Assembly (NCBI GenBank): GCA_030686995.1
Contig: CM060708.1
Location: 107,656,463-107,720,462, forward strand
Source: Artemisia argyi
Taxonomy: Eukaryota > Streptophyta > Magnoliopsida > Asterales > Asteraceae
DNA: 64,000 nt
Direction of reading: 5' to 3'
Shown here: positions 23,407-36,609 of the stretch, piece after piece
Numbering within the stretch: the stretch's first letter is position 1
Layout: each line of letters begins with the position of its first letter
Notes under the pieces: model-generated
The model's database searches: none
What the model was told of the DNA's origin: nothing
What the model saw: only the letters and a program-made list of their open reading frames with translations
Translations under genes and position numbers: made by a program

Positions 23407-25212
23407 TTAACTTTTGGACACCGGAGGTCGGACGTTTTCGGAACCTCCATTATTAATAGGAGGAATCGGGTCCTTTGTCGCCTCGGTCTCACAGTCCACT
23501 ACCTTAGGCGGAGACGAAGAAGAAGATGTAGTAGGAGCTGTGGGTCCATCATATTTAGCACCACTGCGAGTCGTGATCGCCTTAACTTCGCCCCTCGGGT
23601 TTGCGATCGTGTTGCTTGGCAAAGAAGTAGTACCCGAACCCGAGGGTCGATCATTTAAACGCTTGTTAATATCACTGATTTGATTCACAAACAACCGTGT
23701 TGATTCTTCATATTTTGCCATAAAAGATTGTTGATTTTGAAGCAATTGCTTAATCAAATCATCCGTCGGCGACAGATTTTGGATAACACCTTGATTTTGA
23801 TTATTGTTGAAATTCTGCCCACGGTTTTGGAAATTACCATGATTTTGATTCCCATGATTAGCGTTCTGAAAATTCCCAGGGTTTCCATAGTTTTGATGGT
23901 TTTGAAAATTCCCTTGAGACGGGCCTTGATTGTAATTACCTTGAAAACCCCGGTTTTGATTAAATCCTTGATTATAATTTTGAAAACCGTTATTAGCTCG
24001 ACTCTGATTTTGATTTCCTTGATTATTACGATTCTGAACATTATGGTTCTGATTGACTTGATTGACTTGGTTTGGTTGTTCGAGAATGGGTGGTCCAAGA
24101 TAATGAGTGGAACGGTAGCTGAGGAGATTACGGTCTCCTTGAGGTTGTGGGTAACCATTGTTACCCGCGTTTGCAGCATACGCATTCTCATGAGAAAAGG
24201 CACCGGTGGCCGGACATTCATAATACAAATGTGGACCACCACAAGTCTCACAACCATGACTAACCACATTGACTTGATGGTTTGATTTTTCAATTGAAAT
24301 TGCATCAACTTTCTTTGTTAAAGCCAATAACATACTCATCATTTTATCATTATTTTTACCATTATTCGACACTTGAGGTTTAATCCTAGACATTCTCACA
24401 CGAGCCTTATTCTCAATTATCATGAAAGCATCATTCGTGTTTCTAGCCAACAAGTTCCCACCCGCAGCAGAGTTGAGTGAGTCTTGGTCAACATGACATA
24501 ACCCATTATAGAAAGTGTCAATCTGCTGAAGGTTGGTGAACCCATGGTTAGGACATTTTTCCTTCAAATCTTTGAATCGATCCCAAGCTTCACTAAATGA
24601 TTCATCAAAAGCTTGTTGGAACCGAAAGATTTGGGATCGTAGGTTAGAAGTTTTAGAGGGAGGATAGAAATAGTTCACAAACTTGGAAGCAAGATCATTC
24701 CAAGTGTGAATCGAATTAGGCGGTTCCTTTTCCAGCCAAGTCCGGGCTGCTCTTTCTAAGGAGAAAGGAAATAACTTCAATTTCACCACATCGTGAGGAA
24801 CTTGGTTCATTCTTATGGTCTCAGCGATGTCGGTGAAATTTTTGATGTGAGCATAGGGGTCTTCGTGATCAAACCCGTGAAAGGATATACCCGTGATTAA
24901 ATTGAGTAATCCGTGATTGATCTCAAAGTTGGCATTGATGTCCGGAATCACAATAGCTCTCCTCACACCATTGAATGGTTATTGGAGTTGTTCCTCCATT
25001 GGACGTGGATCAAATGCCCGTTGTTGTCCCATCGGCGGGATAACATTGTGCTGCGGACCACCCATCGGAAGGGGTCCGTTGTGTTGTTCATTTTGGTTCA
25101 TCTCCTCGTCGTCAAGGAAATGAACCCGACTAGTATGTCGTAAAACCCGCTCGGGGTTAGAGAACGGAGATGTAAGACTCTCAAAAGAAGAACGGGTGTG
25201 CATACACCACAA
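23407..25212 (-). pseudogene. Athila gag with one internal stop
   Basis: 602 codons from ATG 25212 to 23407, interrupted by one TAA at 24976-24978 (codon 79). The first 77 residues are charged and begin MWCMHTRSS. The capsid-like domain follows, with FSLERAARTWLEKEPPNSI and SEAWDRFKDLKEKCPNHGF. A zinc knuckle CETCGGPHLYYEC (CX2CX3HX4C) follows, then about 110 residues rich in N, Q and G, and a Ser/Pro-rich tail. This is the structural protein of the particle. Overlapping plus-strand frames here are shadows. It could make a truncated protein from a downstream start, but as written it is broken. Confidence 0.88.
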
Positions 25213-25692
25213 GCAAATTCAAAAAGAAAATGAAAAAAGAAAAAAGAAAGGAAAATCTTTTTGTTTTTATTTTTTTTATCACAAAAGCTTTTTATTTCTT
25301 TTGTTTTTCTTTTTATTAAAACGTTACGTTAATCGAAAATCGTTTCTTTCAAAACCACGGGCGACGGGACGGGAAAGAAGAGTGTTTCTCTCTTCAGCTA
25401 GCAATTTAATGTCTTAGCTTCCGTATTTCACGCTTAATCGGTTGTAGTAATTGAAATAATCCGATAATCAACTAATTTCACGTTTATGTTATATTGTGAG
25501 ACTTTTTTGGTTTACAACGCCCTCCCTTCCACGGGAGAGTCGAGGCTGTAAATTTTTTTTTGGTATTTTTGTAAACACTTTAAGAAAAGTGTTTTGAATT
25601 TTTCAATTTTTATAAAAATATATATACAAAGTAGAGGAAGGCTTAACAAAACACGATTTTTCAAAACGATATTCAAAAACTCACTTTGACCT
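25213..25692 (-). other. 5' leader of the minus-strand Athila element
   Basis: About 480 bases between PBS and gag start. A/T-rich with homopurine and homopyrimidine runs (25220-25320). No gene. It would form the untranslated leader of the genomic RNA. Confidence 0.7.
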
Positions 25693-25710
25693 TCCCTGGC
25701 AGCGGCGCCA
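25693..25710 (-). other. Primer binding site, tRNA-Asp type
   Basis: On the minus strand TGGCGCCGCTGCCAGGGA, close to the tRNA-Asp-complementary site TGGCGCCGTTGCCGGGGA typical of Athila. It lies five bases after the end of the 5' LTR. Confidence 0.85.
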
Positions 25711-25715
25711 AAAAT

Positions 25716-28700
25716 TGATGTGTGCTCAATTATAGTATATATTTATTTTCCGAAGAAATACTTAGGAAAGTATTTTCCCGGGTCGTTCTCCCAACGAAGG
25801 TTCGAATAGAATTTCGAATAATCGAATTCGGAATCGTGTAGTGAAAAGTGTATAGTGAGAAGTGATTATAAAATTCAAAATAAGAAAAGATATAGTGAAT
25901 AATGCAAGGAGTACAAGCTATATATGCACAAAAGTCTAAAACGTAAAAACGAAAATGCAAACGCGATTTAAACGTAACGTACGAAATAAAACGCGACTTT
26001 TATACTAAAAATGATCCTACAAATGTGAAACAAATTTCTAAAAATCTTAAACTATTAAAAAGAATTTTGAGAAAAAGAAAAATATTTTTTTGAGTTTTTA
26101 TTTATTTTCAATGATTTATTTTCTAATTATTGAATTAAAAACTGATTAAGAATAAAAGAAAATGTGAAAAATTAATGGGAAAATTATGAAATCTAATCTT
26201 AAAAATCTAAAATATTATAAAAGAATTATCTAAAATATTTTTGTATTTTTTAAAGCTTTTTCTGATTTTTTGTGGATTTTTGATTATTAAAATTGATTTA
26301 AAAATGATTAATAATGAAGTAAAATTAAGAAAAATATCAAATCAACTCAGAAAAATATTCAAAATTTACAGAAAATCTAAAATAATAGGGAAAGCTTGTA
26401 GAAAAATTTTGAAAAGAAAAAGATAAGCAGAAGTGCTTATTTTAGTTAAAACAGCTTATTGCAAGTGCTTATTTATAAGCACTTGCCACAAAAGTAAACT
26501 AAACTTGAATCACAGATGAAATATACTACAAGAAGCTCAGGAATGCTAAGAAATGATGAGATATCACTCAGAAATACTAGATGCAAGCAATAAGCAGTCT
26601 AAGAATAAGCCAAACAATAAGCTGATAAGCAACAGCTTAAACCAGTGAGCAAAGAACAATGTAAACAACTAATCTCAACTAAAAGAAAATCAGTAATGAC
26701 AATATGCACAAGCTCAAGCTCTTATTAACACTAGCAGCCTAAGGTATCAAATCAGTCCCTAATAAGCTCTAAGATGCAATATTAAGGGGCAAAAGTTCCT
26801 CTAAACTACTGAGATGCAAAGCAACCAAAGCTATATTATTAACTACCAAATGATGCTCTAAATATACCCAAGATCAGCTCATATAAAGAACTTCAATCAC
26901 AATTCAGTTGACTAATCTATTGCTATACTACTTTGACTAATTTCAATTTCTATTAAGCAACTCTACTTTAACTTGTTATTATAAGCTACTTTTAAACAAA
27001 TTTAAGCTACATTAATGGATAGTGCAACTAAAACTACAATTACACTAACTATTCTAATCCTACACTAGTAGTTAACAAAATTTACACCTATTTTTGACTT
27101 TTACTAAAGTAACTTGCTGTTTTTATAGACTACAAATCTATTACTACTCTTATGCAACTTGTATGAAACAGGAAATCAACAATTCAACAATAATCATTCA
27201 CAGTAAATCTAAGATCCAAACACTCCCTTATATTGCAATAACACTACAAATCTAAGATCTAAACTATGAAACACCATTTACTGATCCAATAAGCAAAAAT
27301 AACACAAGCAGAAGCAAGTTCAATAATCAAATGTAACAAAATTCAACAGATACTCAGAAACTCAGTTAAATGCAAATGATTAAGCAAAAATCAAAACAAA
27401 ACTTACAATAGCTTTCTCCTCAGCTAGAACAGAGGAGATTCACTATGCATGCCTGTCTCTAGACAGGCTAAAAGCTTCCAAACCTTTCTTTAGCTTGCCA
27501 AAATCACCAAAGTATATCATAAACCCAAGACAGTTGACTAATTTTGACCTTTGGATGAAAATTGAATAAGAACAAGTTTAATTCTAAATCAATAAGCTCA
27601 CTAAAGCTAGTAAGCTGAGATGAGTTGTAAACAAACTACTAAAACTTTACTAAGAGCTTAATCAAACCAGAAGCTATTTTTATTTTTTTTATATTTTTTT
27701 CTTTGAAATTTTTATGAACCTTAATCAACAACTAAAACTTAATTTGTAATGAAACAGTTAACAAATGGATTCAAAACTATTATACTACAGAGATTGAAAG
27801 AGATTTAAACTAAAATAATTAGCTAAAAACTATGAACTGAAAATGATTTAAGATAAAAGAAGTTTCATTGAAATATAAAGCATTACAATTGAAAGTGAAA
27901 TTAAAACTACAATGACTGAGTAATTAAACGGGCAGAGCTTCGCTAGCCTAAACTCCACCACCTTTTTACACTGATCCTAACCTCTATTTATAGTTAAAAA
28001 ATGAGAATACTAGTGAGAGGGAGTCACGGATTGCCAGCTTGGCAATCTGTGTGCTTGTGCTTCTTCAAAGCAATCATGAGCCGCTTGATCATATCCCAAT
28101 CATTTCCTCATCATATCAACCCTTGGATTACAATCAATGACGCGTTCACTCCAATAACATGATGCCATTTATCCTTTTTGTGCTTCTTATAGCTCTGACA
28201 CCCTCTGACATGCTTCTAGAATCGTTGATTTGACTGAATTACCCTTAATTGTGGTAATTAAGGGGTACGGGTAATTTAGGGTTCATGGGTAATAGTATTT
28301 TCTAGGAAGCAGGGTGAATTGGGGGGCGGGTAAGGGTAATATATTTTTTATTTGGTTTGACTTTGTTGACTTTGACCATTTGACCATGGGATGGACTGGG
28401 TTTAAGGGATTTGGGTAATGGATTGGGCTTATGGCTTTTGTATCTTGGATTTAGACTCTTTGGATTATTTAAAAGGGATTGGACCATGTTTAATATAATT
28501 GTGGATTAATAATTTTGGACTTGGATTTTCAGATTTAATATGACAAGGACCAATTGTGTAAACTTTAAAATTCCAAGGGCTGAATTTGTGATTCTTCCAA
28601 AATACTTCAAAGGACTAATTCTGCCAATCTTTGAATATCTGAAGGACTTAAGTTGACTTTTGGATTCCAGCTTTGACTTTTTGACCATCTCCCACTCTCG

Positions 28701-28865
28701 TGCCCGTATTTCCGGTTTTTTGCATGATTATTTGTCTTTTTGTGATTAATCCGTACCTGCATGTTCACAACATAAAAACACATATTTCTTTGGCATTTAG
28801 TTAGCAAAATAGTCTATTTGGGTCGGTATTTGGCCATAAAATGGTATGTGAATTAACACATACCA
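25716..28865 (-). repeat. 5' LTR (3150 bp) of the minus-strand Athila element
   Basis: On the minus strand it starts TGGTATGTG and ends ACACATCA. TATAAATAG on the minus strand is at 27984-27992, about 875 bases from the LTR start. Compared with the left copy it lacks about 40 bases near 26755 and has a 14-base duplication near 26110. Confidence 0.93.
27984..27992 (-). promoter_or_regulatory. TATA box of the Athila 5' LTR
   Basis: TATAAATAG on the minus strand, inside the upstream LTR of the element and conserved in the other LTR at 18718-18726. Confidence 0.6.
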
Positions 28866-30118
28866 ACCATATATATCATGATCAAACCACATTCAAGCAA
28901 CTCATCAAGATGCAATCTAGTCATTAAAAAGCAACTAGCAATCATAAACATTCATTGCAAGCCACTATTAGACATACACAACAATCACTAACATGGCAAT
29001 TCACACATATTTCAACTTTCAAATCAGGAGCTTAGGAACTAGATATTAGCTCGGTAGCTACATACCTAAGCAAATCCTGAAAACTTAAGCACATAATCAA
29101 CAGTAGTTGAGCAATTATCAGCAAACAACATGCAATACACATTCAATCAGATCATACAAATGCCAGAGGAGAAAACATGAACATCAAACACACTTGTTAT
29201 CTAACTTATTTTAGATTTTGGGTTTAAAAGTATTTAGGGGATTATACGAGGATTCCAAAGTGACACAAATGAACTTAATAGTTACATAAAGCTAGGAAAC
29301 TATAAGAAAATTGCACATAATGCCCTAAACTTTCTCACAACTAACACATTTGGCCAATAGAGATAAAGCTCAGTAAGTTCCTCTTCAACTAATACCCCAT
29401 TAGCTACAAAACCGTTTTCTAACAATTATCAGATAACCAAGAAATCCATTTGATGATATAAAATTTGAAACCACTCTCCCCCTCAATCAATGATCCGTAT
29501 TCTGGTTAAGGAGTTGTAGTCATTAGATTGTGTGACAAATTTTTATGAACAATCCAAATCTGATAGAATATCAAACAACAAATTACCACCATGTGTCTCA
29601 CAAATAATTTTCAGAAGAATCATAGAATGAAAATCATTTGCATACAAAGAAGATTTCTCTTCTTATACCAGAAATAATGCACTGAAACGTACATTAGATC
29701 GGAAAGGCAAGGATATAAAGTAATCCAGGCCTTTGAGAGGAACAGCCGTCTTTTTGGCGACGAGCTTTCCCCATTTAGAAGACCAGGTTGCTATCTGAAG
29801 TAATAACAAGCCACATTTTTGAAGTCCGGGTTGCAGCCTGAAATGACTACAAGCCATGATTAAAGAAGATTTTGAGAAACGACATCTTTTAGAAAATTAT
29901 TATTTGAAATTAAAAGAAAAACTCTTGCTCAAGCATATGTATGTTTCCGTGTCATTATTGAAGGACATTTCTAGAAACGTACATAATATTAATTACACAA
30001 GAGACATGAGAGGAATATTTTTGAATTTTTTGTAGTTTTTCAGATTTTTATAGGTTTTATATTTTTCTATTTTCTTTTTCTTTTAAGCTATGTAAAAAGG
30101 ATATGTGAAGCAAAACCC
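28866..30118 (-). other. Old flank and probable 3' region of the copia element; no gene recognised
   Basis: It starts with the right ACCAT duplication. No LTR matching 41483-41863 is found here, so the copia 3' LTR is missing or beyond recognition. A 64-codon minus-strand frame at 29663-29857 contains two imperfect copies of a short segment (around GCAACCTGGTC and GCAACCCGGAC); I do not recognise it. T-rich runs at 30010-30090. Confidence 0.5.
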
Positions 30119-30840
30119 ATTACTCCTCATTCTCTTCCTGAAGACGTATGAGTGATCCTGCCGTAAGACTCTTCATTCCAAGGTGCTGGAGAATAAATTG
30201 AACCCTTTCTCTTAAGAGAGCCTTAGTGAAGAAATCTGCCACCTGAAATTCTGTCCTCATGAAGTAAAGTTCCACTACCCTTTACTCAACATGTCCCACC
30301 ACACCTTTGGAGATTCTGATTGCCAGGAGAAACTTTGATAGTGCATCAAACCATGTCCTAGGCGCCTGCGTTAGACCATAGAGAGCCCTTTACAGACGAT
30401 AGACAAGGGTCGGAACGATCAGGATCCACAAATCTTTCAGGTTGAAGCATTGGTGAGAAACAGTCTGAGAGCTTCAATACGAACAACCAGAGCAAAATAT
30501 TCCTCTAAATCAATGCTTTCCTGTAGAGGATATCCCTTAGCAACAAGCCTTGCCTTGTTTTCAGAAAAACATAATGCTCATCAAGTTTCACTTTGAAGAT
30601 CCACTTAAGAGCAATAATCATTGCACAGTCTGGAGGTGGTACCAATTCCCATACTTCAAGTCGATCGAACTTGCGAACTTCTTCTTGCATTGCATTAACC
30701 CAACAGTCTTTAGAGATAGCAGTGTTGACATCTTTGGGTTCGACTTTGGATAGTATGAAATTATACAAACACCACAAGGCAAAGGTGGTAAGTTGCGTTC
30801 GTGTGAACACGGGTTGAGAAGGATTCCCAATAACTAACTC
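30119..30840 (-). pseudogene. Ty1/copia RT and RNase H remnants
   Basis: At 30505-30830 the minus strand encodes the RT entry region: [39 protein letters not shown]. At about 30119-30340 another frame gives the RNase H tail, with a tract like ADFFTKALLRERFNLF. Between them only short RT scraps remain, so most of the polymerase, including any YVDD box, is deleted. Frameshifts and stops separate the pieces. Non-functional. Confidence 0.8.
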
Positions 30841-31380
30841 AATCGGATGATAATTGGTCCATTATCAGAGATACTCATGTGGTTGAGGGTAGGGAACTGA
30901 TGTAGCCATGTTAAGATAAGATATCCTGAAGAAAATGCCTTTGATGAAGATTCAGGAGCAAGTATGTTATCGAACGAAGCCACATCAGGAGGAGCAAATG
31001 AATTCACTTCAAAAGAATTATTTTTTGCAATGCCTTGATGTACTGAAGGAGATTGAAGATTTGACGATGATGGTGAATAACTTACAGATGGAGCATCTTG
31101 ATCAATTCAAGTAGACACTGATAGACCATTTGAGTTGTACAGAACCGGAGCAGTGGTAGCTGGTGTTGTCAGTGTATCATCAGTAGGTGTCTCAAAGTAT
31201 TCAACAATCATTGGGTCAAACAAGATCTTCAAGATCTCATTTGTAGTTGGTACATAAGGTACTGCAAGAGTGGGATGCTGTACAAGATCTGAACTGATTG
31301 GTTCATGAAACAAAAGTTTAAACGCGAGTCTGCACTGATGAGTACAGGAGCCGTATGCTCAGTCAGCTCAACGAATGTGA
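30841..31380 (-). pseudogene. Ty1/copia integrase-RT linker remnant
   Basis: A minus-strand frame at 31107-31313 (68 codons) encodes an acidic, Pro/Thr-rich linker with VPYVPTTNEILKILFDPM, a motif typical of the spacer between integrase and RT in this copia group. The surrounding frames are interrupted. Confidence 0.65.
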
Positions 31381-32082
31381 CGTGAATGGTTACCAAGGTT
31401 TATTGGGTTTGTTTTTGTAGATTCGGCATCCCTTACAATCTGGAGCATAACCAACGAAGAATCCAATACCAACTTTAGCATTTAACATTCCCAGCTCTTG
31501 ACTGTCATTTTGTAGTTTAGCATAAAACACCAAACACAAATAGAAAGGAGAGATCCGGTTTCTTGCCATGTATCAGCTCATATGGAGTTTTGTTGTGAAG
31601 ATTATGTATCAAGTATCGGTTTTGGGTGTAACAAGCTGTAGCAATTGATTCCGCCCATAGGAACATCGGTGCCTTGGAGAATATTAGCATGGTACGTGCA
31701 GCTTCTACAAGAGAACAATTTCGTCTTTCAACAACTCCATTCTACTGAGGAGTGCATGGAACACTTTTCTGATGGGTGAAGCCAGTACATTCATAAAATT
31801 AAACGAGTTGTTTGTTGATAAACTCCGTTCCATTGTTTGTCCGGATGATTCTGACGGTTTTGTTGAGTCTTACTAGCAGTTGTTTGATGAGTTTTATGAT
31901 AACTTCTGGAGTCTCGTCCTTGGTTCTCAAAAACTTTACCCATGTAAACCGAGAGTATTCGTCGACAACAACGAGTACATATTACTTCCCATTTATACTC
32001 TTCACACTCATTGGTCTGCCTAGGTCCATGTGAAGGGTGTAAAGAACTTCCATGTTGGTGTGGACAATTTTAGGTTTGTGAG
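31381..32082 (-). pseudogene. Ty1/copia integrase core, 3' part (split by solo LTR)
   Basis: On the minus strand, immediately left of the inserted LTR, the frame reads LYTLHMDLGRPM (first catalytic Asp), then a stop inside INGK*Y, VVVDEYSRFTWVKFL, and RTNNGTEF, where the family has RTDNG, so the second catalytic Asp is Asn. Then TPQ, a TAG stop, and NGVVERRN with the catalytic Glu, followed by FLWAESIATACYTQNR. At least two stops and one active-site loss. It joins to 36033-36341 once the LTR is removed. Confidence 0.85.
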
Positions 32083-35000
32083 TGATTGGCTCCAAACGGT
32101 CAACCTAAACTGACCAGGTAGTGGTCAACTAGGTCAAACTGCCTAGAGTCAATGCTCTGCGGAATACAGTGTTTCCCCGGGTCGTTATGTCCCGACGATG
32201 TGTGAATTGTTATCAAACGGGTTTGTGATCGGGTGAATCTGGATGGGAAAGGAGTTGATTGATTATTTGAACTAAGGAATATACGAGGAAATAGCTTAAA
32301 AGCTATATGAAAGGTTACGTGAAAGTTAGATACTTAAAAACGTTTAATATCTAAAAACGCGTACGTTTACATTTTAAATAACGTAAACGTACAAAATAAA
32401 ACGTGAAACGTGAGAAATAAAATGACTACGGATATGAAAATTAACTTTTTACAATCCTAATGATATAAGAAATTTTTTAGAAAATTAAAATTAATTTTTA
32501 CACTATTATATTAATCATTATTAATTAAATACTATTTTCTAATTACTTATTAATTATTTAAATTAACCTAAATTATAACTAATTATGAAGTAACACTAAA
32601 AATATGAAAAAATCTAAAATATTATAAAACTAATTTTCAAACTGAAAATATATTTTTCCTACTTTTTTAATAATTATTATTAATTAAAAACTAATTTAAA
32701 CTATTTAAAAATACACTAAATAATAAGAAAATATAAAATAAGCCTAGAAAAATAAAGTTAAAACTTAGAAAAATCTAAAGTAATATAAAACTAATTTGAA
32801 AATAGAAAATATGTTTTTAAGACTTTTTAATTATTTATTATTAATTATTAACTAATTATTAATTAATAAAAACCAATATTAATTATTAAAAATACTAAAT
32901 GAAAAGAGAAAAATATGAAAAAATTACTGAAATTATTTTATAACTACAGGAACCTAGGAAAATTATAAAAATTTGATTAGCTTTTTATATAAGCTGAAAA
33001 TAAGCTAAAAAGCTTAAATAGAAGCTATCACTTTTGGAAATTTTGACTTTTTTTGAAATGTTCTTTTACAAAACTAATTATAGACTCAAAATAAACAACT
33101 TTAAAAAAGGAAGTTTGGCTGTGGATAAAAAATAAGCACTATGGACTCCTAAATGCTTAGCAGTCCATATATAAGTGCTTATTAGGACTTGTGAGTGAGG
33201 CACAAGCTGATTAATGGGCTATATTTCTGGACATAGAGCTAAATTAAGCTAGAAACAAGTTATAAGAACTGAAAATGAGCAAAAACAACAAGACTAGTAT
33301 ACTAAAAAGCTTAACAAGCAACAATAAACCAATCCAATCACCACAGACCCAACAGACCTCAACAGGCCATATGCAGCCCCCTGTGGGGCCCACAGGGATG
33401 ATTAAGGGACAAAGGAAAGGCTTGATCTGAAAAGCTGGGGTGGAGAGCTTCCAAATGAGGCAAGTTTCATGTCCTGGGGACCACAAATAAGCTTAGGAGG
33501 GGGCTCTGAAATCAGGTGTGCAACCTGGGTGCAAGGGAGCTTATGGGTCAAACCAGTAAATTCAAGACCAAATTGGAGTGGGTGAATGGATTTCAAAGTG
33601 CAATTTTCCTTTTGAGCTTAACAAACAAGCTACAAAGGATTGTAAAACAGCAAATGCTATCTATTTCCAACCAAAATTTAACCCTACAGAAGCTTTTGAA
33701 ATATGTCCTTTTTTCCTGAGTATGCAATCTTGACTTTTTGAGTTTACTACCTAAGTTGACTAAGATGAGTTTTGATTTGCTCAAAATGACTCTAGATGAT
33801 ATACTAAGCTGAGAACTATCCTAATAAAGCTTTAAAAACCTATCATACAACTAAATATAAGATTTTGCAAACTAAGAAATCTAACAGTATAAGCACATTG
33901 AGATTAAACTGAGACGTGGACTTTTATACTAATGAACATTGGATTTCAGGCCTGCACTAACCTAAACATACCTAATTAAGCCTACTTACATCAACTGCTC
34001 AGCAAAACAACAACAATAACATGGGGTAAAATCCTGACCCAAACACCCCTTTAACTAACAGCTTACACTATGGGATGTAGATTTATACTACCCATTTCTA
34101 ATCTACTTATCTAAATTGATCCACTAACTGAATTAGAAACTTAATTAACAATAACCAATGACAAATAACAACATATAACAAGAGAAGCACAATATTGCAG
34201 TTACACTAATCAAACAGGAAACTATGAACTCAGAACATATAACCAACATATGACTATAATAGCATAACTACACACTTAAAATATGGAGATAAACTGAAAC
34301 AAACATCAAAACAAGCAAGCTACATCAGATATTAAACTACATTAGCAGAAAGAACAATTCAGAGAGAAAATTAACAAGAGATCTTACAAGCTAACCCTCA
34401 GCTGAACAGAGGAAAGAACTTGAACCATAGCCTATCTTTTGATAGGCTTAGACAACACCTTAGAACCATCAATAACCATCATGAACACCATCTATTACCC
34501 AGGTTGACTTTCATTGACCAGGGATCAAATGGACAATTTAACTGATTTAACCTCTAACAACAAACTCACAATATCTAAAAGGCTAATTTGAGATGTAAGC
34601 TACTTCTAAACAGCTTATTTGTAAGCTGAATTAACAACATTTATTTTTGTATTTTCAAAATTTTATGAAGAACTTGAAGAGAAATGATAATTGAATGAAA
34701 AGTGAACTTGATTAAATTGTTTTACAAACTAAAATGAGCTTAAAGTTAAGAAGATATAAGCTAAACAAAGAAAGGTAACAATAAGCTAAGATATTAAAAG
34801 GGAAGAACTGATTTCAATAAGCAAATAAGAGTACAATTAAAAGTGAATTACAATTGAAAAGAAAATTAGGCAGAGTTTCACTATACCTAAACTCTACTGA
34901 AATTACACTACTTCTAAAATTACTACTGCTACTACTACTAAAAATCTAACTAGCTCTTCTTCCTGCCTTCTTTTCCTTTTATATGTGACAACTAGGGTTT

Positions 35001-36032
35001 CTCTTGACTCTCTTGTACTTTCCCATCATGAATATAAACCGTTAGGATGCTTGAAATTTGATCTTCACCTTTCATTCATTTTGGCGGGAAAAACCATTTG
35101 GCAGGTTGGTGGGGTTTGGTGTGGTAATAAATGAGGAGGGGTTGTTAGGGACAAGAGGGAGTGTTGGTGAGGATTTGGTGGAAAAGTGGAGTGATTGGAG
35201 GGGGGACACAGTAAAGGGGAACAGGGATGAATAGTGGAGAGGGTGAAGGGTGGTCCTGGTATTAGTTTGACTTGGGATGACCGGCTTTTGTATCATTAAA
35301 AGGGATGGGCCGGGTATGAAGTTGGGCCTTGGGTAGTTGTGGATCAGGTTGTGGATTGGATTTTGGATTGTAGTAATATCAAGGGCCCATTTGGTTTGAT
35401 ATTTAACACAAGGACCAACTTTGTAAAATCTGAGTTTGGAGGGTATGGTTTTGAAACTTTTCAAACTTGGTTAAAGGGTTATTTCTGCCATAATTCCATA
35501 ATCCAACGACAATCATTCCAATTTTCCATTTTTAAAAATTTCCAAGGACCAATTATGCCAAACTTTCAAACTCCTGGGACCAAACATGTAATTTCACTAA
35601 ACTTGCCACCCAAGAAACATTCCTGCTAAAGATTAATAGCACAAGGACAAAAATTGATTTTTCATTCAAAAATATCCTACCAGGGACCAAATCTGCCAAA
35701 TTATGAAGTTCAGGGGCTAAACTTGTAATTTATCAAAACTTTTCACCCAAAGTCCATTTTTGATAACTTTTGATTTTTGAAGGACTTGGGTTGACTTTTC
35801 TTTCAAAATAAATGCTCAGGGACTAATTTTGACAAGTTTTGAAACTTGGGGGACTGAAACTGCCAATTATGCAAACTTTGTATGTTTTTCATCTGTTTTT
35901 ACTCATTTTGCATCTGAAACATATAAAACACAATTTTGGAATATTTTTAGTATTTTGATGCATATTTGAGTGTTTTTGTATGTTTTGCAGTTCAGATTTG
36001 GCCAAAAATGATGAGTGTTTAAGCACTCATCA
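32083..36032 (-). mobile_element. Solo Athila LTR (3950 bp) with perfect 5-bp target duplication
   Basis: On the minus strand it starts TGATGAGTG, CTTAAA, CACTCATCA and ends GCCAATCA. The direct repeat GTGAG flanks it at 32078-32082 and 36033-36037. No PBS, gag or PPT is attached. It is homologous over its length to the LTR at 3382-7071, including GTTAGT-type ends, ACGTACGTTT-like and AGCACTTAT-type segments. It interrupts the copia integrase between the zinc finger and the catalytic core. A single LTR with matching duplication is the expected product of LTR-LTR recombination. Confidence 0.93.
34975..34983 (-). promoter_or_regulatory. Probable TATA box of the solo LTR
   Basis: TATAAAAGG on the minus strand about 1.05 kb from the LTR start. 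An active solo LTR would fire leftward into the copia remnant. Confidence 0.5.
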
Positions 36033-36609
36033 GTGAGTATGCTTCTTTCGTTTACCCAGTTGACAAGCCGAATGAAGATGTTCTTTTTCGAACTTTAATT
36101 TGGGTAGACCTCATGCAAGATTATTGCGAGCAAGATCATTGATGGTACCAAAGTTCAAGTGATTAAAAATTTGTTGCCATAGCCACGATTTGTTCTTTGA
36201 GGCCTTTGAGAAAAGGCAAATAGGAGAGGACCGCATCATGTCTTCGATAGAAAAGGTGTATAGATTTGTGCCATGACTGTCTATAAGAAGATCAATACCA
36301 TCCAATTTTACTGAAAAAGCATGAATGTTTACTGAGAGCAACTTCTAGATCCGAATCCCAGAATTGACCAATCAGAATCAAATTATGACCAAGTCCTTCG
36401 ACGTAGAATACCCTGGAGATTACACTATCACCACAATACATAATCTCCTTAACCCATAATTGCCCAAAAATGGTCGTTCCTGAATTATAACTATCTTGAT
36501 AAACAAGTTCATGAAATTCTTGAGCTGTGAGCAATCCCCATTCATAGGTAATGAGCAGCCTGAGTCCAAATGCCAAAGAACGATCTGTATGACCTACATT
36601 TGAAAACAT
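36033..36609 (-). pseudogene. Ty1/copia protease and integrase zinc-finger region
   Basis: The protease motif DSGCS is encoded at 36566-36552 in a frame different from the open frames on either side, so there are frameshifts on both sides. Downstream, FYVEGLGHNLILIGQF and DLEVALSKHSC (36292-36609) mark the end of protease. The frame at 36111-36341 gives LWQQIFNHLNFGTINDLARNNLA, the GAG-pre-integrase finger, where the first zinc-binding His is Gln, then a TGA stop and SACQLG-type Cys pair. The GTGAG duplication of the solo LTR follows at 36033-36037. Confidence 0.85.

Larger units (their letters stand above)
7181..28865 (-). mobile_element. Complete but pol-deleted Athila element, minus strand, with a nested insertion
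   Basis: The element is bounded by the 5-bp direct repeat ACCAT (7176-7180 and 28866-28870). Reading leftward: 5' LTR 25716-28865, PBS for tRNA-Asp, gag, protease, part of the protease-RT linker, post-pol region, PPT 19601-19615, 3' LTR (7181-7399 plus 16642-19600). The LTRs differ by many substitutions and by indels, including about 40 bp missing from the right copy near 26755. Reverse transcriptase, RNase H and integrase are absent. The element at 7400-16636 sits inside its 3' LTR and is therefore younger. Confidence 0.93.

Noticed and set aside
23728..24308. Long opposite-strand and shifted frames across the Asn/Gln-rich part of gag
   Set aside because: They are shadows of the low-complexity gag coding strand, with no domain of their own.
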